A stretch of DNA of 64,000 bases, taken from Buddleja alternifolia. Its lineage: Eukaryota > Streptophyta > Magnoliopsida > Lamiales > Scrophulariaceae. The stretch is taken from the NCBI GenBank assembly GCA_019426215.1, contig CM033408.1:11502618-11566617 (forward strand), written 5' to 3'. The position numbers were made by a program, and so were the translations under genes. This document shows, piece by piece, positions 13,401 through 24,782 of the stretch; the stretch's first letter is position 1; every line of letters starts with the position of its first letter. The notes under the pieces are model-generated. The model saw nothing but the letters and a program-made list of their open reading frames with translations, was not told the origin of the DNA and did no database searches.

Positions 13401-14980
13401 TCTCAACAGCAACTTGAGCGCTTGGCTCAACCGTCTTAGGCTCTTCAGGAACAGGAGCAGCTTGAAGCTTGCTTGTCTTGGAACGCTTGAAAATCTTCTT
13501 TACGTTGACTCCTTCAACTAGTTTAAGCATTGGAGCGGGAGGAGCAGCAATTGGTTCTTCAAAATCTATCTGTTTGATAATTCCTTCCTGTCACACCCCG
13601 GGCTCACGAGCCCGTTGGACCAGAGAAATCCCATCGAACCCACTGAGCTGCAAATCCGAGTCAGGCGTCAGGACTCTATAGGCTGCCACCGGATTTGCCT
13701 CAGACTATTCTTCATAGCGGATCCGAGAACCTCGCGCTACTTCATAGTAGATACCGAGATTTCACGTTGTAGCACCGAACTCCCAATTTCGGCTGATGAG
13801 CGGCTCTGATACCATTTGTCACGCCCCAGGCACACGAGCCCGTTGGACCAGAGAAATCCCATCGAACTCATTGAGCATAACCTTGGGCTGGGCATTTAAA
13901 CCACGGCCCAAAATGGATATCCATTGTTACACTTGAATCCTAGGGTTCTCTTTATAAACTATTTCATTTTCCTTTTTTTGCCCGATGTGGGATCATTACA
14001 CTTCCAATTTCCTCCACTTGACTAGAGAAATCTTGTCATCCTCGTCTTCGTCTGTTTCCTCATCATCCTTGTGAGCAAACGGAATGGCTTGAGGCTTGGG
14101 CTTTCTGGGAGTCCTCTTCTTTGTAGCAGCGGGATGCTTCACGGCTTCTTCTAGAGCTAGACGCTCAGCTTCTTCGTCTGACACTTCGCGTACTATTTGA
14201 TGCTCAGACAAAGGCCTAGCAGCACCACCAACTTTGGGAGGATTGAAGAGATTGTTCAGAATCCTTCTTCCCAGCAACTTGGCCTTATTTAGAGGATGAC
14301 CAGACGAGTAGACACAGTCTGATCGATACAGCAGGTCACTCAAAATAAGCCCATAAGGTTTATTTGGGGCGCTTAAACAGTCCCGAAAACCTTCCAAAGA
14401 CATACTCACTCCAGTTGATCTTGATGTTGAGGAGTATCGTTGTCATCATCTGAAATTGCATTGGGTTGACCTTATCAAAAGTACCCACTCTGCATTCTAT
14501 GATTTTGCTGTAGAAATCAGCCATCAGTCGGTATTTAGATACTAATTCTTTCTTTTTAAAGTGTTGTTTGTATGGTACACCATCATAAGCACTCATAGTA
14601 GTCCATGCTTCTTTGATTTGTTCTAGAGTAACACAATCCAATGCCTCACCCTCATTTGGGAGATTGAAGTTCTTGGCAATGGAAGCAGCAGACAATAGGA
14701 ATTCTTTTGGTGACTCCTTCTTGGATAGAGGAATGAGACAAGAGATAGATTTCTTGTCCTCGGAGAGTTTAGCAGTTTTCCAGAAGGTGTCGACTTCCAT
14801 CGAAAATAAATAGGAGTATTAAGTTAAGAATGTTTTAAGCCCAGCCTTGGTTACAGAGTCCATCATTTCTGTCAGGTTAATCTGAGATTGTTCATACAGA
14901 AATTTCCAGTCGCCAACAAGGCCTTCAGTGACCTTGATGGTAGGCTCGACAGAAGTAGCAGGAGATTTCTTTGGTGCCAT
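10492..14980 (-). pseudogene. Env-like ORF of element II, broken and TRIM-interrupted
   Basis: It starts at the ATG at 14,978-14,980 (MAPKKSPATSVEP) and ends at the stop at 10,492-10,494. Open pieces in order are 14,819-14,980, 14,360-14,800, 14,001-14,409, then the TRIM, 13,120-13,530, 12,523-13,062, 11,890-12,105 and 10,492-11,259. They match the env-position locus of element VI throughout. Segments open here are shifted in VI and the reverse, so the ancestor was one long frame. Visible features are a conserved N-terminal domain of about 250 residues, a Lys-rich linker, a Val/Ala/Glu-rich low-complexity region, a second conserved domain, and a C-terminal region with heptad-like helices ('MSSQIGHMKGAAQATAEEC'). 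No enzymatic motif is recognised. Confidence 0.85.
13589..14000 (-). mobile_element. TRIM (miniature LTR element) inserted in env-like ORF
   Basis: Its right LTR spans 13,817-14,000 (184 bp; plus strand TGTCACGCC to CATTACA). The element has TSD CTTCC on both sides (13,584-13,588 and 14,001-14,005). A minus-strand PBS, TGGTATCAGAGC (13,803-13,814), sits two bases inside this LTR, so it is the 5' LTR. At the left only the first 60 bp of the partner LTR remain (13,589-13,648) before the sequence changes to internal DNA, so a deletion removed the rest together with the PPT. It has no coding capacity. Confidence 0.85.
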
Positions 14981-15781
14981 TTTAGTGAAAGAGATGAACT
15001 GAGATTTTCTTTTTGAAGAAGAGAGAGAGATAGTAATTTTGCAGATAGCTTTGAGTAAGAGCAAATAATTTTTCTATAGAAATTGTGTTTTAAATCACAC
15101 AGTAAAGGAATTTTTGAAACTTGTGTTCTCTCGTCTTAGTAGGATTTAGACACGTGTAAAGTTATTTAATCTAAGCCTTGAAAATTTTAACTGCGGACGC
15201 GAGTGTTAAACAAGAGAGAGAAGTTACATTTGGTAACTCTCATATATAAAGATTTGAAGTCCGAGTTAAAGTTTTTTTTAAAACGTTTGGCATTTTCAAA
15301 GTGCAATGCACGCGCCTGATGGTATACTGACACGTACCTAGACATGTACTAACTCTGAACCGTCATTTTGAAAAGTTTTGATTACCCGCCAGTTTGATGT
15401 GATGAAAACGTGTGAATAGAATCCAAATAGACTTTTGATTCTATCCACTACGTCAAGAAGCGTGTAAAATTTATGCATGAATTTTACAAACAATTTTTAT
15501 ATTAAGTGTTGAAGGGAATAATTTCAACACTTAACAAACCACTTGTTATAATTGTAACTGTTGTAATATTTATGTTGACGCTTGAGATCAAGGACTTTTT
15601 ATGTTTGAGCGTCCAACATATTATGCACAAATAATACTGAGCGTTGATGATCATGCATATGAAAATTCTGATCATTGACGCTTACAGTTAGGTTCAAGTA
15701 CAATTTTAAGGTTCCCCCTAAATTTGTTAACTTGTAACAACTTTTCAAGGATCTTTTGGACATAAATAAAGTGGATTCCCC
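14981..15781 (-). promoter_or_regulatory. Pol to env-like spacer of element II
   Basis: This non-coding interval of about 0.8 kb is clearly alignable with 57,294-58,074 of element VI. Shared landmarks are an ACACGTGT box (about 15,150), a TATA-like TTTATATATGAGA (minus, about 15,237-15,249) about 265 bp before the env-like ATG, and a TTACCAAATGTAA inverted repeat just downstream. Stronger conservation than expected for dead spacer suggests a promoter or leader for the env-like ORF; this is inference. Confidence 0.5.
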
Positions 15782-18509
15782 CTAAATTATATGTCTAATA
15801 AAATATGATGCAGAAAATGATTGAGCATTTAAATCGATCATACCTAATTCACTTCTCAAAATGAGAAAACGTTGTTCATTGAGAGCTTTGGTAAAGATAT
15901 CTGCCAATTGTTTGTCAGTTCCAATAAAGTGCATGGAGATATCTTTCTTTTGAACATGGTCACGAAGAAAAAGGTATCTAATGTCAATATGTTTGGTTCT
16001 GGAATGAAGAACAGGGTTCTGAGTCATGGCTACAGCGCTTTGGTTATCACAATGAATAGGGGGTGGACCTAGGATTATACCATAATCTCTAAGTTGTTGC
16101 CTCATCCATAACACTTGTGGACAATAGCTTCCTGCAGCTACATACTCGGCTTCGGCTGTAGAGGTAGCTATGGATTATTGTTTCTTACTATGCCATGAAA
16201 CTGACCTATCATCTAGAAATTGACATGTACCACTAGTACTCTTACGATCTATTTTGCAACCTGCAAAATCTGCATCTGAGTAACCAATCAGTTCAAAAGG
16301 AGAGTCCCTTGAATACCATAAGCCCAAATTTTGTGCGCCTTTTAGGTATTTAAGGATCTTCTTGGCAGCAATTAAGTGCGACTCTTTAGGATCAGCTTGA
16401 AATTGTGCACACATGCATACCGAACATAATATCAGGTCGACTAGTAGTAAGATAAAGAAGTGATCCAATGATACCTCTATAATTAATGATATCAACCTTC
16501 TTCCCACTTTCATCTTTATCTAACTTAAGCGTTTGGATCATTGGAATTTTTTAATATGATGCATTTTCCATTCCAAATTTCTTAATCATATCACGTGTGT
16601 TTTTAGCTTGGTTAATAAATATACCATTAGGGAGTTGTTTAACTTGTAATCCTAAGAAGAAAGCTAATTCACCCATCATGCTCCTTTCAAATTGTTCTTG
16701 CATCATTTTTGAAAATTTCTCACACAGACGCTTGTTAGTAGAACCAAATATAATATCATCAACATAAATTTGGACTAAGAGAATATCTTCGTCATTGGTA
16801 ATTTTAAATAACGTTGTATCAACGCTGCCTTTTGAAAAGCCTCTATCAATAAGAAAAATAAAGAGAGTGTCATATCATGCTCGGGGTGCTTGCTTAAGCC
16901 CATAAAGTGCTTTGTCTAGCTTGTAAACCATACCCTTACCATGGTTGTTGATGAATCCCGGTGGTTGCTCCACATATACCTCTTCTTGGAGTTTACCATT
17001 CAGGAAGGCACTCTTTACGTCCATCTGATACACCGTAAACTTGTTAAACGATGCATACGCTAGAAACATGCGGATTGCTTCAAGATGGGCGACAGGAGCA
17101 TATGTCTCATCAAAGTCAATACCCTTTTCTTGGCAATATCCTTGAGCTACGAGTCTAGCCTTGTTCCTTATCATAATGCCATCTTGTTTCTATAAACCCA
17201 TCTAGTTCCAATAACTCCTTGGTGAGTTAGCATTGGTACTAGTGTCCAAACCTTACTACGCTCAAACTGATTAAGCTCTTCTTGCATGGCTTTAATCCAA
17301 CTTGGGTTGTTTAGCGCTTCAGCCACTTTTTTAGATTCCATTTGAGATAAAAAGCTAGCGAACATGGCCTCATTAAATGTAGCGGCTCTAGTTCTCACAG
17401 GCGCTTTAATATCTCCAATAATCTGCTCAGATGGATGATCACGCAGCCATAGTCTATCTGGTTGGAAAGGGTTAAGAGGTTGAATAGGCGCTTGATGATC
17501 AGACGCTTGACTACCCTCTTGCGTAGGTGCTACAAGTTCACAAATCCTTGTTTGCTCTTCATGATCACTCTCTTCATGATCATCAGCAAATCTTGTATTG
17601 TTATCCGAGATAACCTCACGAGTAATCTTAGGAGGTGGTACTGAGATCTCATCATCATCGTCACTATCATCATCAATGGTAATCTTAGATGCTTGATGAC
17701 ACAGATCTTCTACTCCTACATCATTCATATTAACCTTACTCGGTTCTTGGTTAGCATCATCAAAACCAACATGAATAGATTCCTCAACCTTCGATTTGAT
17801 CTTGTTTAAGATGCAAAACTTCTTTCCATTCTTGGCGTAGCCTAGAAAGATTCCCTCATCAGCTTTAGGATCAAATGTCTTTAGGCTTTGGGATCCATTA
17901 TTATGGAAAAAACATTTAGAACCAAAGGCGTGAAAATATGAAACATTTGGCTTATGTCCCTTCCATAGTTCATATAGAGTTTTCCCATGTTGTTTGTTGA
18001 TCATGCAACAGTTTTGAGTGTAACAAGCAGTGTAGATCGCTTCAGCCCAAAACCTAGGAGCAAGCTTGGACTCTGCTAACATTGTCCTATCGGCTTTTTT
18101 GAGCGTTCTGTTCTGGCGCTCAGCAACACCATTCTGTTGGGGATTTCTGGGACCTGAATACTCATGATGTATTCCATTTTCTGCACAGAACTTCTCAACA
18201 ACCTTGTTAATAAACTTAGTACCGTGATTGCTTCTTATTCTTGCAACCTTAAGATTTTTCAATATTTGAAGTTACCGAATAAGCGTTGTTAACTTGTCAC
18301 ATGTTTCATCTTTGGATGAAAGAAATTCCACCCAAGTAAATCGAGAGAAATCATCTACTATCACCAAAATATACTTTTTATCGCTTACACTTATCGTTTG
18401 AACAGGTCCAAATAGATCCACGTGAAGTAGCTCAAGTATTCTAGAGGTAGATAGATGAGGTTTTCTCTTGAAAGATAATTTGACTTGTTTGCCCATTTGA
18501 CAAGCGTCA
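15782..18509 (-). pseudogene. Pol of element II, 3' part: integrase, RT, RNase H
   Basis: Reading leftward from the array insertion site, the piece at 18,272-18,496 carries the first integrase Asp region. The 363-codon piece at 17,171-18,262 carries the rest of the integrase core ('[18 protein letters not shown]'), the acidic linker and the start of RT. 16,875-17,174 holds the RT fingers and '[11 protein letters not shown]'. YVDDIIFGS is readable near 16,755. 16,175-16,513 and 15,782-16,114 hold RNase H ('YSDADFAG') and the C-terminus with 'HIDIRYLFLRDHV'. Several frameshifts and stops separate the pieces. The C-terminal frame, shifted in VI, is intact here. The gene continues at 29,204 beyond the inserted array. 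Confidence 0.9.
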
Positions 18510-20214
18510 TGACACGCTAAAAGCTAACGTGCTATTGTAGCAAGTGCACTAGTCGTGTGTAGTAATAAATGGACGGTAAGTCCGGATTGTCGAACCACGG
18601 AGACTTGAATTCTAGTTGATGATTTGAAATGATAAAGAACAAATATAATTAAAGTAAATTAGATGTAAAATGCATGCAATAAGAACAAGAGTACACAATT
18701 GATTTTAAACAAAGTATAAAGAGAGACTAAGGCACATGCTAGGTCCAAATTGATCAAATATACTTATAAAGGTTCTTGTTGAAGGATTACACTTATATTG
18801 TTATGGTGAGAGCTCCGAGGGTAGATAATAACCGATGTCTCGCGTATAAACTCCTATGCTTAGATCGTGATTTCCCAAATATTCCTATCTGGAAATCTAA
18901 CCACTAAACATGCATTAACGTACTAGAGTTCACTCGATTAGAATCGAACAACTTCACCCGGGAATCTTTACCTATGTCTAAGGCAATTCCTCATTAGTTG
19001 CGGGTCATGATGTGAATTTCTTGCACCCTAAGTCAATTTTCTCCCGAAATATTCACCTAGGCATAAGATTCTAACATATAGTGATCAAGTATATGCAAGA
19101 TAGGTAAAAACACAAATTCACATCACATAACAATATAAGAATAACCTCAACAATCATCTATTATAAACATAAATCACAATTTGGCCTTACATGGCCCTAG
19201 TCTTACGAATTTAGTTCATAATTGAAAGCATAAAAGACATAAGAGGAATATTCATAGACATAAATGAAATGAAAAGCTCTTCAAAACTCCCTAAATGGTG
19301 AATGATGATGGATCTTAAAATTGAGCCTTCAATCCCCAAGCTCTTTTCCTTCCTCTAGTTTTCCCCTCTCTCTCAATGATGAAGAATGGTGATGAATGAT
19401 GGTGAAATCAGATTAGGGGCTGCCCCCCTCTCTCATTTCCCTCTGAAGAATGCAAGAGATGATTGCCTTTATAGGTGTATATTCTCCTCCCTCCCATGTG
19501 TTGTTCCTCTCTTGTGTCCTCAATTATTCTAAAGTGTGTAGTATAAAATTCCATAAAGTAGATCAACCAAGAAACACACTTATGACATCCCCTCAACACA
19601 TGTGCTGACCTCTTGGCTTTAAATGATTCCCTTCCACTTAAAATGCTGAACTTTTGGCTAAAAGGAATCAAATGTCGGAGGTGTCGGCGCCCAGGCGCGG
19701 GTATTTCGGCGCCTAGGCGCGTATGTGCGAAGCCTAGGCAGCTTTCTTACTTTTCTGCGCAGCAATCGTATTTCCTTTATAACTCTTTCCAAAGACCTCC
19801 GATTAGGATGATTCAAGTCCCCACGTGAAGCTAAGACATATATCTACAACGTTGTAGAAGAAACCTTCGTCCACTTAGGCCTCGAAATGTACAGAAATAG
19901 CGCTCAACTGTGGCAAGTGTTACGAAATCCGCGCCCAGGCGTGGATATGATGGCGAATAGGCGCGGGAGTGCGAAGCAAATCCTTGGAACTGGATGTCAG
20001 CGGCGCCTGGGCGTGGTTGGAAGGGCGCTTGGGCGTGGGAGTGCGAAGCAACTTGGCCTAAATTTGTTTTATACGTCGATTTTCCGCCCGTTCTTTGATT
20101 GTATCCATTTAAGGCCTGAAATCACTTAATGCACGAATTAAACACTCAAGCGATAAATGAACCTAAAACATAGACGCAAAAGGGCTTAAAAATACGTAAA
20201 AATGCCTCTTATCA
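18510..20214 (-). repeat. LTR A of the tandem array (3' end)
   Basis: 1,705 bp; minus strand TGATAAGAGGCA to TAGCGTGTCA. A likely TATA box, CTATAAAG (minus, 19,467-19,474), lies downstream of a cluster of GC-rich near-palindromes (19,687-19,721 and 19,931-20,040). The PPT lies directly to its right. Confidence 0.92.
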
Positions 20215-20252
20215 ACACCCCCACACTTATCAATTGCTCGACCTCGAGCAAT
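20215..20252 (-). promoter_or_regulatory. PPT and adjacent perfect hairpin, first unit
   Basis: Minus-strand AAGTGTGGGGGTGT touches the LTR edge. Next to it 20,233-20,252 reads ATTGCTCGA-CC-TCGAGCAAT, a perfect 9-bp inverted repeat with a 2-nt loop. The second unit has an identical arrangement. Confidence 0.75.
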
Positions 20253-21861
20253 AAGAGCTATAAGGCAAGATCAACATCATTCAATGGGAGAAAAACCAAA
20301 CAACTAACTAACTCACTTTCGTGGAGTAAACGATTGCACTTAGCGGGTGCAACAAGCTTTTAAACCCTTGAGTTACCTCAAAGGACGAGTTATAGTCTCG
20401 TGAGGGTTTGCATGCGATATACCCTCAAAATCTAACAAAATTTATCCAACCAAATCAATACACCTCAACATGATCAACAAGAACGAATGACATAAAATCA
20501 ACCTTTTAAAGTTCACAAATATATATACATATCAACCACTTTTGCTCATGTGACACCAATACTTGAAAAGACTCTCTAGGGTGTAGTGAAAAATAAATCT
20601 AAGGTATTATAGTCGAGAGGCATCCTTACCAAATTTTGGACATTAATCCCATATCTATCAACTTTCGATCAAACGCAAAGCAGAAGAATTATAGAAAATC
20701 TCATAGCCATTTAAATTTCATTATCTCAAACATTCAACTTTCAATTCATATGAAATTTCCATTTAGACTTCATTAAGGCTAGATCATGTGCAATGTTTTA
20801 TTCCATTAGGCTTTCTATGACACCCATGTAGCAAGCTTTAGACCAATGACTCCCAAACTAGATAGTTTTGGGGCATTAAGTGTAGAGACACTCCTAAGGG
20901 TTTAATCACTCGAGTGTCAAAGGACACGAAATAAAACTAGATCTTTTAAACAATTCACTTCTTTTTTGGCTTGAGCTTAGCTCAAATTAGCATAATAGTA
21001 CAGTATATAGGCATGAAACTTTTCACCTCCGGTACGTATTAGCCTAACCACTTTTGGTCATACCAAAATTCAACCTTTTCACTTTATTGTTTAGCATATA
21101 AAATTACTACTCAACTTATAACCTTATGAGAAATCTAAGTTACTATTTTCGGAAAAAATTCCTTAAGTGTCTCAAGATGGTTATCCTCTCAACTCCTCTA
21201 CCCTCGATTTATGTTCATTGTGAATCATCTAAAGAATCAATTCTAGTCTAGTGTCTCCACGAGCAATTTCAAAGATATATATATTCCATTAAATTCAAAT
21301 TATTTCAAGAATTCATGCCATTTTTCCAAGTTAATCAGTTTCAATGCATCAATTGGAAAGAAAATATATAATTTTTTTTTATACTTGATTTTCTCAACAA
21401 AGAAGCATATAAATATGATAGCAAACAACTTTCCCCCAAACTCAAGCTACAAATTAGGATTGCATCATCAAAGTTCAAAATAAGTACTCTTCTACCCCCA
21501 AACTTAAATCCAACATTGTCCCCAATGTTGTTATGACAAGCATACACAACGGTACAAGAACACTTACAACCAAGGATGTTGAAAAACATCCTTAAAATTC
21601 CAATACATAATCCTATAGCTTCCTCTCCTCTCAAGTACAATAAGCATCTCTTAAACATGGGGTCCAAATGTGCATTATATCTAACACTTCAACTCTTTAA
21701 ACCATCAAGCATAAGACACATACATGCTAAAAGTGCATGCTTGAACACAACAAAAAGAAACAAATTAATAAAAAGAAAAAAGAAAAAGAAAAGAAAACTT
21801 ACAAACTTGGGTTGCCTCCCAAGAAGCGCTCTTTTAAAGTCATTAGCTTGACTTTACCGAG
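20253..21861 (-). other. Long non-coding part of the first internal region
   Basis: About 1.6 kb between the ORF and the PPT. There is no open frame of note and no pol homology on either strand. It is AT-rich with short homopolymers. About 90 bp near 20,365-20,455 are absent from the second unit. Confidence 0.6.
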
Positions 21862-22791
21862 TTATTTTAAGGCGGTTTCCGAATGAATGCCTTGTTCATT
21901 CTCCAAGTAGGGATGATTTTTTCCGGTGTTAATAGAAAATACGATGAGTAGTGACCAAGCAATCATCCACTCACATATTTTCTCATAGTCCATCACCACT
22001 TCCATCACTCTTTCTTCCCACTGCACCGAGTGATGACTTGGACTATTCTCCAAGTTATAAGTAGATGGCCATTTTTCTTCACCCATCGAGATGGAAAACT
22101 TGGAGTTTGTGATGTAGAACTCGAGGAAGTTATTAGTTCTTCTTTCCTGAAAAAGCTCAACACTAAAAGGATCAAAAGCATCAATGCGTAATGATAATGT
22201 AGAATCAACTGGATGCTTAAAAACCTCATAGTTATCAGAAATAACCATGTCATCTCCTATACTAGAGGACAACTTACTATCATGGGTACTAATTGCCTCC
22301 ATACCCGTGGAGATGGGGCCGGGTATCGCTGGGGAAGGAATAAGAGTGGATTTCTCGTAACTTGGAGATTTTGCCTTGGATGCTTGAATGTTAAGTGTGC
22401 AACGCTGAGGCGATGACACCTTAATAGAAATCCTCTCATTTTTCATTTCCTCAATGATCATTAGATCCTCCTTAATTGGTCCTTCATACAAAGCATCAAT
22501 GGCTTTGTGTACCAATTTCATATTTTCCAGCTGATCCAAATCATCCAGTGTGAGTTGTAAGTCGTATAGGAGTTGTCGAACCCATTCTCGTTCCTCCAGA
22601 GTCGGGGATAAACAATATCCCTCCTGTATGGTGAAGAAGCTCAGTGATAGACTATCCCGGACAGATGGAAGTGGTTGAAAAGGAGGTGGTTGCATAATTT
22701 GGAGAATGCCTTGTAACCACTCCCGATTCTCCGGTAAATTCAAATCTGGGAAATGTGCATTCGGATTTGGTTGATAGATATTGCCCTCCAT
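21862..22791 (-). CDS. Unrecognised 309-aa ORF in gag position (first unit)
   Basis: It starts MEGNIYQPNPNAHF at 22,791, about 225 bp after the PBS, and ends at 21,862. It has no CCHC knuckle, protease, RT or integrase motif. The protein is acidic and soluble-looking. An N-terminal Pro/Leu-rich part ('QPPPFQPLPS') is followed by a helical block about residues 60-125 rich in Leu, Asp and Glu, a Ser/Pro linker about 125-170, and a C-terminal domain with Trp and aromatic residues. The second unit has the same ORF, shortened by a nonsense change. The few differences between copies include amino-acid changes, so nothing indicates selection since duplication. It could be a degenerate gag, a captured host fragment, or an accessory protein of the element. 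I do not recognise it. Confidence 0.6.
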   Translation of the reverse strand: MEGNIYQPNPNAHFPDLNLPENREWLQGILQIMQPPPFQPLPSVRDSLSLSFFTIQEGYCLSPTLEEREWVRQLLYDLQLTLDDLDQLENMKLVHKAIDALYEGPIKEDLMIIEEMKNERISIKVSSPQRCTLNIQASKAKSPSYEKSTLIPSPAIPGPISTGMEAISTHDSKLSSSIGDDMVISDNYEVFKHPVDSTLSLRIDAFDPFSVELFQERRTNNFLEFYITNSKFSISMGEEKWPSTYNLENSPSHHSVQWEERVMEVVMDYEKICEWMIAWSLLIVFSINTGKNHPYLENEQGIHSETALK

Positions 22792-23016
22792 CTCTCAAAC
22801 TCATCTACAAACCCGAAGCACATGTTTAAAAAAAAATAACAAAATCAAGTAAAGGCTCATTTGAGGAGCGGGTCATGCACCACAAATCGAACTTATCAAT
22901 TAAGCACAAGGAACAAAATTAGACTTAACAAGGAAATGAAAGAAAAGCAAGAAGTAAACAACAAACCAAGAATTATGAAAAACGTAAATGAAAATCAAAA
23001 ACTAAAATAAACAAGT

Positions 23017-23033
23017 CCCCGGCAACGACGCCA
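23017..23033 (-). other. Primer-binding site, first unit (tRNA-Asp type)
   Basis: Minus strand TGGCGTCGTTGCCGGGG, one change from the complement of the plant tRNA-Asp 3' end (TGGCGCCGTTGCCGGGG). It lies six bases from the LTR edge at 23,040. The change is at a CpG. Confidence 0.8.
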
Positions 23034-23039
23034 AAAACA

Positions 23040-24744
23040 TGACACGCTAAAAGCTAACGTGCTATTGTAGCAAGTGCACTAGTCGTGTGTAGTAATAAAT
23101 GGACGGTAAGTCCGGATTGTCGAACCACGGAGACTTGAATTCTAGTTGATGATTTGAAACGATAAAGAACAAATATAATTAAAGTAAATTGGATGTAAAA
23201 TGCATGCAATAAGAACAAGAGTACACAATTGATTTTAAACAAAGTATAAAGAGAGACTAAGGCACACGCTAGGTCCAAATTGATCAAATATACTTATAAA
23301 GGTTCTTGTTGAAGGATTACACTTATATTGTTATGGTGAGAGCTCCGAGGGTAGAGAATAACCGATGTCTCGCGTATAAACTCCTATGCTTAGATCGTGA
23401 TTTCCCAAATATTCCTATCCGGAAATCTAACCACTAAACATGCATTAACGTACTAGAGTTCACTCGATTAGAATCGAACAACTTCACCCGGGAATCTTTA
23501 CCTATGTCTAGGGCAATTCCTCATTAGTTGCGGGTCATGATGTGAATTTCTTGCACCCTAAGTCAATTTTCGCCCGAAATATTCACCTAGGCATAAGATT
23601 CTAACATATAGTGATCAAGTATATGCAAGATAGGTAAAAACACAAATTCACATCACATAACAATATAAGAATAACCTCAACAATCATCTATTATAAACAT
23701 AAATCACAATTTGGCCTTACATGGCCCTAGTCTTATGAATTTAGTTCATAATTGAAAGCATAAAAGACATAAGAGGAATATTCATAGACATAAATGAAAT
23801 GAAAAGCTCTTAAAAACTCCCTAAATGGTGAATGATGATGGATCTTGAAATTGAGCCTTCAATCCCCAAGCTCTTTTCCTTCCTCTAGTTTTCCCCTCTC
23901 TCTCAATGATGAAGAATGGTGATGAATGATGGTGAAATCAGATTAGGGGCTGCCCCCCTCTCTCATTTCCCTCTGAAGAATGCAAGAGATGATTGTCTTT
24001 ATAGGTGTATATTCTCCTCCCTCCCATGTGTTGTTCCTCTCTTGTGTCCTCAATTATTCTAAAGTGTGTAGTATAAAATTCCATAAAGTAGATCAACCAA
24101 GAAACACACTTATGACATCCCCTCAACACATGTGCTGACCTCTTGGCTTTAAATGATTCCCTTCCACTTAAAATGCTGAACGTTTGGCTAAAAGGAATCA
24201 AATGTCGGAGGTGTCGGCGCCCTGGCGCGGGTATTTCGGCGCCTAGGCGCGTATGTGCGAAGTCTAGGCAGCTTTCTTACTTTTCTGCGCAGCAATCGTA
24301 TTTCCTTTATAACTCTTTCCAAAGACCTCCGATTAGGATGATTCAAGTCCCCACGTGAAGCTAAGACATATATCTACAACGTTGTAGAAGAAACCTTCGT
24401 CCACTTAGGCCTCGAAATGTACAGAAATAGCGCTCAACCGTGCCAAGTGTTACGACATCAGCGCCCAGGCGTGGATATGATGGCGCATAGGCGCGGGAGT
24501 GCGAAGCAAATCCTTGGAACTGGATGTCAACGGCGCCTGGGCGTGGTTGGAGGGGCGCTTGGGCGTGGGAGTGCGAAGCAACTTGGCCTAAATTTGTTTT
24601 ATACGTCGATTTTCCGCCCGTTCTTTGATTGTATCCATTTAAGGCCTGAAATCACTTAATGCACGAATTAAACACTCAAGCGATAAATGAACCTAAAACA
24701 TAGACGCAAAGGGGCTTAAAAATACGTAAAAATGCCTCTTATCA
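23040..24744 (-). repeat. LTR B, shared middle LTR of the array
   Basis: 1,705 bp, the same length as LTR A and differing by scattered single bases. It has a PPT on its right and a PBS on its left, so it is at once the 3' LTR of the right unit and the 5' LTR of the left unit. Confidence 0.92.
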
Positions 24745-24782
24745 ACACCCCCACACTTATCAATTGCTCGACCTCGAGCAAT
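24745..24782 (-). promoter_or_regulatory. PPT and adjacent perfect hairpin, second unit
   Basis: Same sequence and spacing as in the first unit. The perfect inverted repeat is at 24,763-24,782. Confidence 0.75.

Noticed and set aside
19408..20129. Small frames of 71-87 codons repeated in LTRs A, B and C
   Set aside because: They occur at the same place in each LTR copy simply because the LTRs are near-identical; they overlap on both strands and show no domain.
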